NCBI GenBank assembly: GCA_003663345.1
Contig: QMZU01000001.1
Location: forward strand, 1-21,866
Reading direction: 5' to 3'
Length of the DNA stretch: 21,866 nucleotides
From: Candidatus Aenigmatarchaeota archaeon
GTDB taxonomy: Archaea > Aenigmatarchaeota > Aenigmatarchaeia > PWEA01 > B50-G16
In this document: positions 12,400-19,572 of the stretch, piece after piece
Position numbering within the stretch: position 1 is the stretch's first letter
How the letters are laid out: every line of letters starts with the position of its first letter
Position numbers and translations under genes: made by a program
Notes under the pieces: model-generated
What the model saw: only the letters and a program-made list of their open reading frames with translations
Told to the model about the DNA's origin: nothing
Database searches by the model: none

Positions 12400-13500
12400 A
12401 TGAGATTTGACGATCTAATTATTCAGGAATTAGACGCCAAAGAGCAATACGATTTAAATAATCTGAAACTTCCGGTCGTTCTCAAGAACAAAATTTTGAT
12501 GTCTCCGGGAATGTGGAACGGATACTATTACGATGCGGATGCAATCCGGGAGGCATTTGAAAATACGGACTGGACATCGAAAGCCGTCAGGTCTCTTTTC
12601 ATGGATCACAAGGACAACGAGACATCCGATTGGGTAGGCTTCATTTCAAATCCCAGATTCGACGGAAAGAATATCAGAGCCGACCTTGAAATAGTTGACG
12701 AGAACATGGCTCGCAAGTTGCTTTTCGGAGCAAGATTCGGGATTTCGCCGAGATTGGTTGGTCAGGAAGACAACAAGGTAATGAAGCATTTCACCTTCGA
12801 GAACTTTTCGATTGTCGTGAATCCTGCGGTGAAAACCGCTTTCATCAATAATGCTCAAAACGAGGAGGGTTTAGATATGGAGGAAGCCAAAGATTTAGAA
12901 GAGCAAATAAGTCTCGAGGAAAGAATGGAGAGACTGGAGACAGCTCTCGCAGAGATTTCAGAGCTTCTGAAGAAAAAGAAGAAAGAGCCAGAAGAGGAAG
13001 AGCTCAAGAAGAAAAAGAAAGAGCCAGAGGAAGAAGAACTCAAGAAAAAGAAAAAGAAATATCCATACCCGTATCCATACGACAAACTCTTCGACATCCT
13101 CGAACTCGACGACTTCACCTTCGAGGAAGAAGGGAGCGAGATTCTTGAAGAGTTCGTGGAGTTGAAGAAAAAGGGCGGTAAAGTTGCAAGGATAGCAAGG
13201 AAGGCGAAAGAAATCAGGAAGAAAGGAGAATCTTGGAAATCAGCAATTAAGAGAGCAGCAAAGATGCTCGCGGAGGAGGAAGGAGAAACAGCGGAAGAAG
13301 AGAAGAAAGAGGAGCCTCAAGAGAAAGTCGAGGAAGCTTCGGAGAAGAAAGAAGTAGTTCAGGAGATGCAGGAAACAAACCCTGGCCTCGCCTTACCTGT
13401 CGACGGCGCGCAAGTAGCCGACGAACAAGTTAGCGAAGAAGACAGGCTGCTAAAAATGGACGAGGCAGTCTTTAAAATCCTAAAGGAGGGTGGATTATGA
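12400..13500 (+). CDS. Prohead protease fused to scaffold (XkdF/S78-like)
   Basis: Residues about 20-150 resemble phage prohead maturation proteases of the XkdF type. A catalytic-type His70 (FMDHKDN) and Ser116 (GARFGISPR) sit at the expected spacing, with an acidic strand (RADLEI, 93-98) between them. The remainder is highly charged and coiled-coil, as in scaffolds, with a 12-residue repeat (LKKKKKEPEEEE) from residue 190 and a curious YPYPYPY tract. The protease would cleave scaffold and capsid during maturation. The stop overlaps the capsid gene start (ATGA). A strong internal ribosome-binding site before Met160 probably also produces free scaffold, listed separately. Confidence 0.82.
   Translation: MRFDDLIIQELDAKEQYDLNNLKLPVVLKNKILMSPGMWNGYYYDADAIREAFENTDWTSKAVRSLFMDHKDNETSDWVGFISNPRFDGKNIRADLEIVDENMARKLLFGARFGISPRLVGQEDNKVMKHFTFENFSIVVNPAVKTAFINNAQNEEGLDMEEAKDLEEQISLEERMERLETALAEISELLKKKKKEPEEEELKKKKKEPEEEELKKKKKKYPYPYPYDKLFDILELDDFTFEEEGSEILEEFVELKKKGGKVARIARKAKEIRKKGESWKSAIKRAAKMLAEEEGETAEEEKKEEPQEKVEEASEKKEVVQEMQETNPGLALPVDGAQVADEQVSEEDRLLKMDEAVFKILKEGGL
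12877..13500 (+). CDS. Nested in-frame scaffold protein (207 aa)
   Basis: GAGGAGGG (12862-12869) lies 7 nt before an in-frame ATG at 12877, exactly where the protease domain ends. Translation from there would yield only the charged coiled-coil part (MEEAKDLEEQISLEERMERL and onward). Nested scaffolds made this way are established for phage protease-scaffold genes such as lambda C/Nu3. The product would act as an internal scaffold in excess over the protease fusion. Seen: the strong site and the domain boundary. Inferred: that it is used. Confidence 0.55.
   Translation: MEEAKDLEEQISLEERMERLETALAEISELLKKKKKEPEEEELKKKKKEPEEEELKKKKKKYPYPYPYDKLFDILELDDFTFEEEGSEILEEFVELKKKGGKVARIARKAKEIRKKGESWKSAIKRAAKMLAEEEGETAEEEKKEEPQEKVEEASEKKEVVQEMQETNPGLALPVDGAQVADEQVSEEDRLLKMDEAVFKILKEGGL
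12967..13059 (+). repeat. 36-bp tandem repeat in the scaffold gene
   Basis: Two complete copies (12967-13002, 13003-13038) and a partial third encode LKKKKKEPEEEE units. The DNA is almost pure purine on the plus strand, so the copy number may vary by slippage. Confidence 0.7.
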
Positions 13501-14516
13501 CAAAAACAATAACTCAGTTGCTCGCAGACACAACTTCCAGCCATAATACGGATCTCCAAGCCAAGCAATGGCTAAAAGCGATAATCGATACTGCTCAAAA
13601 GGAAATGCACTTCCTGCAGGTTGCTCAGCAATTCACACTGCAGCCCGGCTGGAAGGATCTTGCGGTTCCAATTAGAAGCGACTTCATCAGCTCATGGCAA
13701 TCCTCTGCCTCGGAAGGTGCCGCAGTCAACTACACGACAATGGACACCTTGTCCACAATTACCTTCACGCCTTCCGATGCGAACTACGGGATTGCAATAA
13801 GCAACAGAGCATTAAGAATCTCCAACATCAACCTGATAACGGCTGCCAGAGACGAGCTCACTTACAGATACAAAGACGTGATAGATCAGGCAATCCAAGC
13901 AGCTATTCTCGGCGCTACGGATGCCGACTCGGATACCAAGGGAGCTCAATCATTGGCAGGTGGTGACGCATCAGGGTATGGAGACACAACAACCGATGTT
14001 GAAGCCGGCGACATCATAACCACAGACATGGTGGCAAGGGCAAGAAGGATGCTAATGTCCACCAGCTGCTACTATTGGAGCGGCGGGTCTATGTCGAAAT
14101 CTTCGGCAAGCAAAGCTCCTTGGGTGCCAACTCCAGCCGAGCCGTTCGTGCTCATAATTGCACCCGAGCAGCAAGAAGCATTCCTCAAAGATCCGCAGTT
14201 CATAAACGCAGCTGAATACGGAGCAAGAGAACCCATCTTGAACGGTGAGATAGGCAGCTATCTCGGCGTGAAGATAGTCGTTTCCAACAACTTGCCAGCG
14301 AAATCTTCATCCGACAGCGGATGGAATACAAACGGTCACGTCTGCTTTATGGTCAAGGCGAAGAGATGTGCAGGAATTGCATGGGGACAGAAACCAAGAA
14401 TCCAAATAGTCGATTATCCATCAGAGCTTGAGAAAAGAATAATCCTCGAGATGGCCTACCAAGCAAAAGCACTTCATGCAGATGCAATCGTGAAGCTGAA
14501 AGTCGCAGATGCTTAA
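13497..14516 (+). CDS. Major capsid protein, HK97 fold (N4 gp56-like)
   Basis: This protein builds the icosahedral shell. At 339 residues, and without an obvious delta domain, it fits the capsid family typified by N4 gp56. Typical marks are a long N-terminal arm, the helix region IDQAIQAAILGA (129-140), and the P-domain/A-domain stretch EPILNGEIGSYLGVKIVVSNN (245-265). The C-terminal end continues with PSELEKRIILEMAYQAKALHADAIVKLK. It directly follows the protease/scaffold gene with a four-base overlap and a strong GGAGGG ribosome-binding site. A 7-bp hairpin with a T-rich loop follows 10 nt after the stop. The protein appears complete. Confidence 0.9.
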   Translation: MTKTITQLLADTTSSHNTDLQAKQWLKAIIDTAQKEMHFLQVAQQFTLQPGWKDLAVPIRSDFISSWQSSASEGAAVNYTTMDTLSTITFTPSDANYGIAISNRALRISNINLITAARDELTYRYKDVIDQAIQAAILGATDADSDTKGAQSLAGGDASGYGDTTTDVEAGDIITTDMVARARRMLMSTSCYYWSGGSMSKSSASKAPWVPTPAEPFVLIIAPEQQEAFLKDPQFINAAEYGAREPILNGEIGSYLGVKIVVSNNLPAKSSSDSGWNTNGHVCFMVKAKRCAGIAWGQKPRIQIVDYPSELEKRIILEMAYQAKALHADAIVKLKVADA

Positions 14517-14525
14517 CTTTAATTT

Positions 14526-14551
14526 CCTTCTCATTTCTTTTTTCGAGAAGG
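14526..14551 (+). terminator. Hairpin after the capsid gene
   Basis: CCTTCTC and GAGAAGG pair perfectly around a 12-nt T-rich loop, starting 10 nt after the capsid stop codon. It could reduce read-through or protect the 3' end of the abundant capsid mRNA. Confidence 0.45.
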
Positions 14552-14556
14552 TTCAT

Positions 14557-14634
14557 CCTTAATTTAGATGCCACACGGATCAACTCCCTTTGGAAAGGAG
14601 AGATGAAGGGCATCGAATAAATTAAAGGAGGGAA
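14557..14634 (+). promoter_or_regulatory. Long leader stem enclosing the ribosome-binding site of the next gene
   Basis: The 5' arm 14557-14572 (CCTTAATTTAGATGCC) pairs with 14609-14628, with GGCATC opposite GATGCC and an AT-rich outer part with one bulge. A smaller hairpin CTCCCTTT-GG-AAAGGAG lies inside. The outer strand includes the AAAGG of the Shine-Dalgarno AAAGGAGGG for the 14640 gene, so the fold would partly hide it. Confidence 0.45.
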
Positions 14635-14639
14635 TAGAA

Positions 14640-15386
14640 ATGGGAATTCGAACTGGTTATATTAAAGCAACTCGTAGCGACAAAACCAGCACTTTTGCGG
14701 GTAATCTTACCGTTACCGGAACCACAACCCTTTCTGGAAACGTCACTTGCGCGGGTGATCTAACAATTCAAGGCAATCTCTCTTTTGGAGACGCCACGAC
14801 AGATACTTTGACAGCGACGGGTTATGCGAAATTCTATTCAGGCGCGGAGTTCTGGGACACAACCACAGTTTCCGGTGCTCTTCAAATTAACAACAATCAG
14901 AATCTCCAATTCGAAGGAGCGTCAGGCGATTCCGACGGATTAACTATTTCGTGCGATTCGTCAGGCGATGCAACCATTTCGGTAACAGCGGGGCAACTAA
15001 CATTGAGCACTTCCGATAACGTCATATCCGCAGCCGGAGAAGCAATTACAGCCGAAAGCGTGGAAGCCAAATTAATTCACCAAGACAATGTCTACACTTC
15101 AAGCGGTTCCATCGAGACAGGTGGAATTGCATTGCTTAGCGGTTCTGCCAAGCTTGAGATGACATTAGCGGATCCGGGAGCTCCAGGAAAAATGTTAGTC
15201 ATAGTCCAGAAAGATGCCGGAACGGACGGACACACCGTCACCGCAGCAACGGCGAATGCTTTCAAGTCAGCAAGCGGACAGGGAACTACATTAACATTCG
15301 ACGCTCAGAACGAAGTAGCGTGCATGGTTTCTATCAACGAAACAGACTGGGCGGTTTATTATATCAGCGGCGCAGCATTATCATAA
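14640..15386 (+). CDS. Beta-repeat virion protein, probable capsid decoration protein
   Basis: The N-terminal half is made of short Thr/Ser/Gly-rich strands in regular succession (GNLTVTGTTTLSGNVTCAGD, DLTIQGNLSFGDATTD), as in beta-solenoid segments of capsid decoration and fibre proteins. The C-terminal 100 residues look like a compact beta domain (GKMLVIVQKDAGTDG ... ISGAALS). The protein has 248 residues and no signal peptide. Its place directly after the major capsid gene is where decoration or head-stabilising proteins are usually encoded. A structured leader precedes it and the Shine-Dalgarno is strong. A fibre role is the alternative. Confidence 0.62.
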   Translation: MGIRTGYIKATRSDKTSTFAGNLTVTGTTTLSGNVTCAGDLTIQGNLSFGDATTDTLTATGYAKFYSGAEFWDTTTVSGALQINNNQNLQFEGASGDSDGLTISCDSSGDATISVTAGQLTLSTSDNVISAAGEAITAESVEAKLIHQDNVYTSSGSIETGGIALLSGSAKLEMTLADPGAPGKMLVIVQKDAGTDGHTVTAATANAFKSASGQGTTLTFDAQNEVACMVSINETDWAVYYISGAALS

Positions 15387-15390
15387 GGTT

Positions 15391-15636
15391 ATGGCATCTG
15401 GTAGCGTAGCGAAGAAAGTGGGAATCTTGAAAACCAAACCGGGAGCGACTTTGGTAGAAGAAACTCCGCGAATTAGAGGCTCGAATGCCGTCCAGCATGA
15501 AATCATCGAGGGCAAATACTTCAAGAAACTCCTGATTACAACGGACGGGAAGAACATTGACATTTCTTACTCCGATTGCTCGCTCTTGGAAATTTTGGGC
15601 ATTTGCCAGAAGTTGCTTAAAACTTTAGGAGGTTAG
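15391..15636 (+). CDS. Small protein of unknown function (81 aa)
   Basis: It has a basic N-terminal third, a short beta segment (FKKLLITTDGKNIDISY) and a C-terminal helix with cysteines (CSLLEILGICQKLLKTL). It starts 4 nt after the decoration-like gene, with a weak AAGG site, and carries the strong GGAGG of the next gene at its end. I recognise no family. It is part of the virion operon and may be a minor head component. Confidence 0.6.
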   Translation: MASGSVAKKVGILKTKPGATLVEETPRIRGSNAVQHEIIEGKYFKKLLITTDGKNIDISYSDCSLLEILGICQKLLKTLGG

Positions 15637-15637
15637 A

Positions 15638-16015
15638 ATGCACTTGATCGTAGTTGCAGAAGGAGCGAAGATTTGGATAGAGAAATTTATCAATGATCTA
15701 TCCGCAATGTGGCTCTATCCGAAGGAGCGGGATGAAAAGGTTCAGCTTGCGGTTAGGGAAGTCAAGCTTTTAGATTTGGTATTTCCCGAATCTTGCAAGG
15801 ATCAGGTACTGGCCGCTCTTGGCCTTGAGAATCCTGAAGACAATAAAGAGATAAAACGATTCCACACTGTAATATCTTGGCTTAGGAGATTTCTGAAGCT
15901 CAAGCCTGTTAAATGTAATGTTCCACCGAGTCACGAAATTTACAAGCCCTTTGTAAGAGTAATTCCTGTCGGAATCAAGGAAGACTCGTATGTCAAGGGG
16001 CTTGAACAATTGTAA
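15638..16015 (+). CDS. Protein of unknown function, paralogue of the 16444 gene (125 aa)
   Basis: An N-terminal strand (HLIVVAEGAKIWIEKFIND) is followed by helices and a C-terminal region (LKLKPVKCNVPPS ... FVRVIPVGIKEDSY). This matches the gene at 16444 in order and key residues (HLKPVKFKPTE ... FIKVFVIGIREDLY). The two are evidently ancient duplicates separated by one gene. Shared beta-alpha architecture with no catalytic motif suggests a structural or assembly protein. GGAGG sits 5 nt before the ATG. Confidence 0.62.
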   Translation: MHLIVVAEGAKIWIEKFINDLSAMWLYPKERDEKVQLAVREVKLLDLVFPESCKDQVLAALGLENPEDNKEIKRFHTVISWLRRFLKLKPVKCNVPPSHEIYKPFVRVIPVGIKEDSYVKGLEQL

Positions 16016-16029
16016 GGAGGGAAATGAAA

Positions 16030-16443
16030 ATGCCAACCATAAAAGGCGGCGTGAAGTTGGAAAGAGGGAAGCCCATACCTTCGAAAATCCTGAAGGTCAC
16101 CCGAAAGGAAAGATTGCTTCCTTTCAGGGCTGACGGTTGGAAGTCCGATTCGCCGAAGCTCGACGAGTTAGTGATGGGAACAAGCGAGGAAAAATCGGCA
16201 ACCACCAAGAGAAGGAAGTCATCCAGACGCCTACCATCCTTCAGGAAATTCAGAAGGGAAAAAAAAACTAAATTCCAAAAAATAGAAGATTTAATTAAGA
16301 TAGACGGAATCGGAAAGGAAACTTTATCAGATATACGAGTAGTCTGGAGAAACTTAGAAGATCTGATAGATGATCTGAAGAACAACCGTCACATCCCTCT
16401 TAGAAACGATGTAGTAGAGAAGTTAAGGAAGGAGCTGTTGTAA
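16030..16443 (+). CDS. Basic protein with helix-hairpin-helix-like motif (137 aa)
   Basis: The first half is basic and probably disordered (KRRKSSRRLPSFRKFRREKK). Residues about 85-100 (IEDLIKIDGIGKETLSDI) match a helix-hairpin-helix, with the GIG turn that contacts DNA backbone or mediates protein contacts, followed by a helical C-terminus. Two ATGs are in frame. GGAGG is 3 nt before 16024 but 9 nt before 16030, so I prefer 16030 (MPTIKGG). It sits between two paralogous genes in the head-to-connector region. Similar short domains occur in phage head proteins, so a DNA-contacting minor capsid protein is a reasonable guess. Confidence 0.6.
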   Translation: MPTIKGGVKLERGKPIPSKILKVTRKERLLPFRADGWKSDSPKLDELVMGTSEEKSATTKRRKSSRRLPSFRKFRREKKTKFQKIEDLIKIDGIGKETLSDIRVVWRNLEDLIDDLKNNRHIPLRNDVVEKLRKELL

Positions 16444-16851
16444 ATGGTGCATATATTCGTCGCATATGAAGGGCCGAAGAATTCACTCGATGCTTTCGAG
16501 AGTTGGATCAAGAGCAGGCAATACAAGAATCCCGATCCGAACAATCCTAATGATCTTCAAATAAACAACTTCAACCAGATTCGGTTGGCCGATATCAGGC
16601 TTCACAAGGAAATACTGGATCAAGTCTTAGAAGACCTGTTCCAATTCGAACGGCCTTGCGATGCAATACCCGGCGATAAATCAATCGCGGCAAAAATCAT
16701 TCGGAAGGTATTTCACCTGAAGCCGGTCAAGTTCAAGCCCACCGAACACCGGATTTCAAGAAACGGGCATAATTGGCCGGCATTCATAAAAGTATTCGTA
16801 ATCGGAATTCGTGAAGATCTATACAGCCCGGCGGGGCAGGAGTTGGTTTAA
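16444..16851 (+). CDS. Protein of unknown function, paralogue of the 15638 gene (135 aa)
   Basis: It shares the overall pattern of the 15638 product: an N-terminal strand (HIFVAYEGPK), a central helical part with LDQVLEDL, and a C-terminal LKPVK ... VFVIGIRED strand region. It begins immediately after the preceding stop, with AAGGAG 9 nt upstream. Conservation is clearest in the last 45 residues, which suggests a common fold or partner there. The function is unknown. Confidence 0.62.
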   Translation: MVHIFVAYEGPKNSLDAFESWIKSRQYKNPDPNNPNDLQINNFNQIRLADIRLHKEILDQVLEDLFQFERPCDAIPGDKSIAAKIIRKVFHLKPVKFKPTEHRISRNGHNWPAFIKVFVIGIREDLYSPAGQELV

Positions 16852-17010
16852 ATGGCGGTAACAACTACGGAATACGGAAACTATCGGACTCATAAAGGCA
16901 CTTTGGCCGAGGTGATGGCGGCAATCAACGGAGTGAACCCAAAAAACATAGTCGCATTCATCCAATATCAGGATAACGCCGATAGTTTCCTTGTAGTCGT
17001 ATCAAGGTAG
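16852..17010 (+). CDS. Very small protein (52 aa)
   Basis: The ATG follows the previous stop codon directly, with AGGAG upstream. The product starts MAVTTTEYGNYRTHKGTLAE and ends in a hydrophobic strand SFLVVVSR. It looks like a compact alpha/beta mini-domain (helix EVMAAINGV, then strands IVAFIQYQ and FLVVV). Tight packing against both neighbours supports it as a gene. The function is unknown. Confidence 0.58.
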   Translation: MAVTTTEYGNYRTHKGTLAEVMAAINGVNPKNIVAFIQYQDNADSFLVVVSR

Positions 17011-17019
17011 GTGGTGAGC

Positions 17020-17280
17020 ATGAATAGGAATGAAAAGTCGCTAATCATCAGGTTAGACGAAAAAGTAAAGTCGATGCACGAAGACGTTTTAGAAATCAAA
17101 AGTATGCTTACTTCAATGAACGGTCGAGTTCGCAACAATTCCACACACATTGCCAAGATCGAGGCCGAATTTGATGCTCATAAATGGCAGCATAAGAGGG
17201 ATCTGTCCCTCGTCGGGATATTTGCCGGTTTGATCGCGGCAATTGTTAACTTGATATTAAAATTATTCGGGAGGGTTTGA
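17020..17280 (+). CDS. Coiled-coil protein with C-terminal membrane helix, XhlA-like (86 aa)
   Basis: Residues about 5-60 form a coiled coil (DEKVKSMHEDVLEIKSMLTS) and residues 62-86 one membrane helix (SLVGIFAGLIAAIVNLILKL) with a basic end. This matches the layout of phage XhlA-type lysis-associated proteins, but also of small archaeal viral membrane proteins. GTG codons further upstream are in frame, but AGGTGGTGAGC just before ATG 17020 fits a ribosome-binding site. It lies within the connector genes rather than in a lysis cassette, so lysis is only a suggestion. Confidence 0.62.
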   Translation: MNRNEKSLIIRLDEKVKSMHEDVLEIKSMLTSMNGRVRNNSTHIAKIEAEFDAHKWQHKRDLSLVGIFAGLIAAIVNLILKLFGRV

Positions 17281-17282
17281 AG

Positions 17283-17948
17283 ATGGCATACGCTACTGCT
17301 TCGGATGTGAGGGCGATTTGCGATTTAACTACTGATGACATTAGCGATGATGACCTGAACACCATAATTGAGAAAGCGACTGCCATTGCGAATGCAGATA
17401 TTCTCGTGTATGTTCACGAAGAGACCGTCGAATATATTGATAGCGAACGTGAAAACGACATCGATGGTGAGAATACTACTTTCTATACCAAGCACAAACC
17501 GCTTGGAGATCGGAACGATGACGGAACCGTTGACACATCTGACATCGAAGTTTATTATTTCGATTCCGAAGGAAACAGGACGACTGCTACCGTCATTTCA
17601 GTTGATGCTGCTCTTGGGAAATTCGTGGTTCAGACTGCTCCGGAATCTAATTATACCGTGAAGGTTAGCTACTGTTACGCTCCGGTCGACGTTAATGTCG
17701 GGACTCCTCATGCCTTGTTCAAATTGGCCGTGACGTATTTGGCGGCTGCTCTTGCGTATTCAAAGATAAAACCGGATCAAATTACAAGATGGACGGTTGA
17801 CAGAATCACAATGGTTAAACAGGAAACTCCCTTCAGGCACTACTACAATCTTTATAAAGAGCAAATTCGCAGGCTCTTGGCAAGAGTTCCGTATAAGAAA
17901 GATGGAGTTGATGCTGCCAATCCTCTAACGGGCATAATCAAATCTTAG
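17283..17948 (+). CDS. Head-tail adaptor protein with a calcium-loop insertion
   Basis: Helical bundle proteins of the gp6/gp15 adaptor type bind below the portal and start the neck. The N-terminal region (YATASDVRAICDLTTDDISD) and the C-terminal helices (LFKLAVTYLAAALAYSKIK ... YYNLYKEQIRRLL) have this pattern. At about 50-135 a beta-rich insertion carries DRNDDGTVDTSD (76-87), with acids at the positions of an EF-hand/dockerin calcium loop. The frame extends 2 codons upstream to a TTG, but GGAGGG is 7 nt before ATG 17283. The neighbours downstream are head-closure and tail-terminator genes, which supports the role. Confidence 0.75.
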   Translation: MAYATASDVRAICDLTTDDISDDDLNTIIEKATAIANADILVYVHEETVEYIDSERENDIDGENTTFYTKHKPLGDRNDDGTVDTSDIEVYYFDSEGNRTTATVISVDAALGKFVVQTAPESNYTVKVSYCYAPVDVNVGTPHALFKLAVTYLAAALAYSKIKPDQITRWTVDRITMVKQETPFRHYYNLYKEQIRRLLARVPYKKDGVDAANPLTGIIKS

Positions 17949-17949
17949 T

Positions 17950-18327
17950 ATGTCGGAATTGCTTAGGGTTGTAATTAGAGACTTTGACAGGCTTGTGAAA
18001 AAGATAGGGCGAACTGTAAGCATTTATCAGCCGACCATTTCGTATAACGAGGAAAGGGACAAGACATACGATCTCGGAGAAGCCACCACGACAAAGGCAA
18101 TCATAACCGATTTGACTCCAGATCAGCCGGAAGTTATCAGAGCGGGTTTGGATGTTTCCACCGCGTATAACTGTTATCTCAAGGCAACCGAGACGATCAC
18201 GAAAGATACCATCATAAAAATCGGAGATTTGTATTACACAATCTGGAAAATCCAGAAGAATGAAATTGCCGGTTCCACAGCGTTCTATTCATTGATTATC
18301 CAGCAGGAAGACATCAAAACGGCTTAG
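17950..18327 (+). CDS. Head closure (stopper) protein, SPP1 gp16-like
   Basis: The 125 residues begin with a helix and continue as a small beta barrel (TVSIYQPTISY ... KAIITDLTPD ... IIKIGDLYYTIWKIQKNE ... FYSLIIQQE). This is the usual layout of stopper proteins that close the connector channel after packaging. It starts 1 nt after the adaptor gene. The assignment rests on fold pattern, length and position; sequence identity in this family is always low. Confidence 0.65.
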   Translation: MSELLRVVIRDFDRLVKKIGRTVSIYQPTISYNEERDKTYDLGEATTTKAIITDLTPDQPEVIRAGLDVSTAYNCYLKATETITKDTIIKIGDLYYTIWKIQKNEIAGSTAFYSLIIQQEDIKTA

Positions 18328-18345
18328 TCGAAAATTTCATTCGGA

Positions 18346-18413
18346 TTTATAAGTATGTTAATTTTTAAATTTTCAAAATAGCCCGTCTATGGGTCTAATT
18401 GAGCCGTCTATGG
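18346..18413 (+). promoter_or_regulatory. Promoter region with a direct repeat before the tail genes
   Basis: The 90-nt gap before 18418 holds a TATA box TTTATAAG (18346-18353), a second A/T element TTTTTAAATTTT (18362-18373), and the repeat CCGTCTATGG at 18383-18392 and 18404-18413. The copies are 21 bp apart, two helical turns. No Shine-Dalgarno precedes the ATG. This looks like a separately controlled promoter for tail genes. Confidence 0.5.
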
Positions 18414-18417
18414 CGAT

Positions 18418-18858
18418 ATGGCTGTAACAAGCGCAACCGTGCTTGACGCATCATGGGAAGCCGTAAGGTCGATACTCGCGAGTGATACCACGATCTCGAA
18501 CATGCTGAACGACCCGATTAGATCGGCCTATACCAAAGAGTTTATCGAGCAAGCGTCAGGAATGCCTCTTCTTGTGATCCATAAACCCAATGCAGTCGAA
18601 ACTTCAATCACGCTTAATAATTCGAAGGTTTGGAGAATCGAAATGCAAATCGATTCAGTAACCGCGAGAGCGGAAGATGCAAAACTTCTCGCCGATGCGG
18701 TTAGAAACGCGCTGGAAACCAGCCAAGATACTCTGGAAAGCAACAAACTTTTCAACTTTAGAGTCGTTTCAGAAACCGAAGATTTCGATATAATTGGAGG
18801 TAGAAAGATCGTCCATTATGACATTATGACGGTCGCATTTGATTATACGGGAGATTAA
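18418..18858 (+). CDS. Tail terminator / tail completion protein
   Basis: A 146-residue alpha/beta protein. The pattern of an N-terminal helix (ASWEAVRSILASD), a strand with LLVIHKPN, a strand WRIEMQIDSVTA, a helix (DAKLLADAVRNALET) and a final strand pair (HYDIMTVAFDYTGD) fits the tail-terminator (gpU/gp17) fold. That protein caps the tail tube and joins it to the head. Location between stopper and tail tube genes agrees. It has its own promoter region, suggesting late tail gene control. Confidence 0.68.
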   Translation: MAVTSATVLDASWEAVRSILASDTTISNMLNDPIRSAYTKEFIEQASGMPLLVIHKPNAVETSITLNNSKVWRIEMQIDSVTARAEDAKLLADAVRNALETSQDTLESNKLFNFRVVSETEDFDIIGGRKIVHYDIMTVAFDYTGD

Positions 18859-18859
18859 T

Positions 18860-19345
18860 ATGCCTGCGATATATCTTGACGTTAGGAACCTGTCCCAAGT
18901 AAGGATGCAACTTGCATCATTGGAAAAGGAAATTCCCTTCGGAGTGGAGAAAGGAGGCATGAATGTAGCCAGAAAACTCGAAAGAGGAATGAAAGAGCGG
19001 GTTAATATATGGAGAGGACGCTTGAAACGAAGCATCCGAGCGAGAAAAATCCGATCCAATCGAATCGGAATTGAAATGCTTTTCTACGGTCGATTCCTCG
19101 AGGAAGGCCACGTTTTACGACAAAGAAGGGGCGGCAAAATCAAGGGATTGCCTCCCACGCTAACCGCTTGGGCAAGAGAGAAGGGTCTCGAGGAGCTTTT
19201 AGCTTATAAACTCGCGGATCAAGGGTATCTTCGATTCCGACCTCATCCTTTCATACTCCCTACCATCAATTCAATTAGAAACGATATCGGCAGGGAAGTT
19301 CAGCAAACGATAATCGAATCAATCGTCAAGGCGGGAGTAAGGTGA
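18860..19345 (+). CDS. HK97 gp10-like head-tail joining protein
   Basis: The family signature is present: a basic segment RGRLKRSIRAR (52-62), the strand GRFLEEGH (77-84), and RPHPFILPTINSIR (127-140) near the C-terminus. These neck proteins connect stopper and tail. The frame extends 7 codons upstream into the previous gene, but GGGAG before ATG 18860 marks the start. It is 161 residues, close to the family norm, and appears complete. Confidence 0.78.
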   Translation: MPAIYLDVRNLSQVRMQLASLEKEIPFGVEKGGMNVARKLERGMKERVNIWRGRLKRSIRARKIRSNRIGIEMLFYGRFLEEGHVLRQRRGGKIKGLPPTLTAWAREKGLEELLAYKLADQGYLRFRPHPFILPTINSIRNDIGREVQQTIIESIVKAGVR

Positions 19346-19350
19346 TGCAA

Positions 19351-19572
19351 ATGCCTAAGTTCAAATATATCGGCCCTGATGGAGAATTTTTCAAGGGCAA
19401 GACGAGAAGGAAAGGAGAAATAGTGACTTTCGAAGGGCGGGAACTTGACAGGATTCAGCGAAGTCATTGGGTTCCTGTCGAGGTAGAGTCGAAGCGAAAG
19501 GTTTCGAAAAGCCGTGTCACATCGAAGAAAAGAATTGCGCCTGAACGGCGTCAAAACATAAGAGGTGATTAA
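19351..19572 (+). CDS. Small basic protein (73 aa)
   Basis: It begins MPKFKYIGPDGEFFKGKTRR, a short beta pattern like an SH3-type mini-barrel, and ends in a basic tail. In-frame starts exist at 19345 and 19351. AAGGTG ends 6 nt before 19351 but touches 19345, so the later one is preferred. It lies between the gp10-like and tail tube genes, where small tail-assembly proteins are common. The function is not known. Confidence 0.62.
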   Translation: MPKFKYIGPDGEFFKGKTRRKGEIVTFEGRELDRIQRSHWVPVEVESKRKVSKSRVTSKKRIAPERRQNIRGD

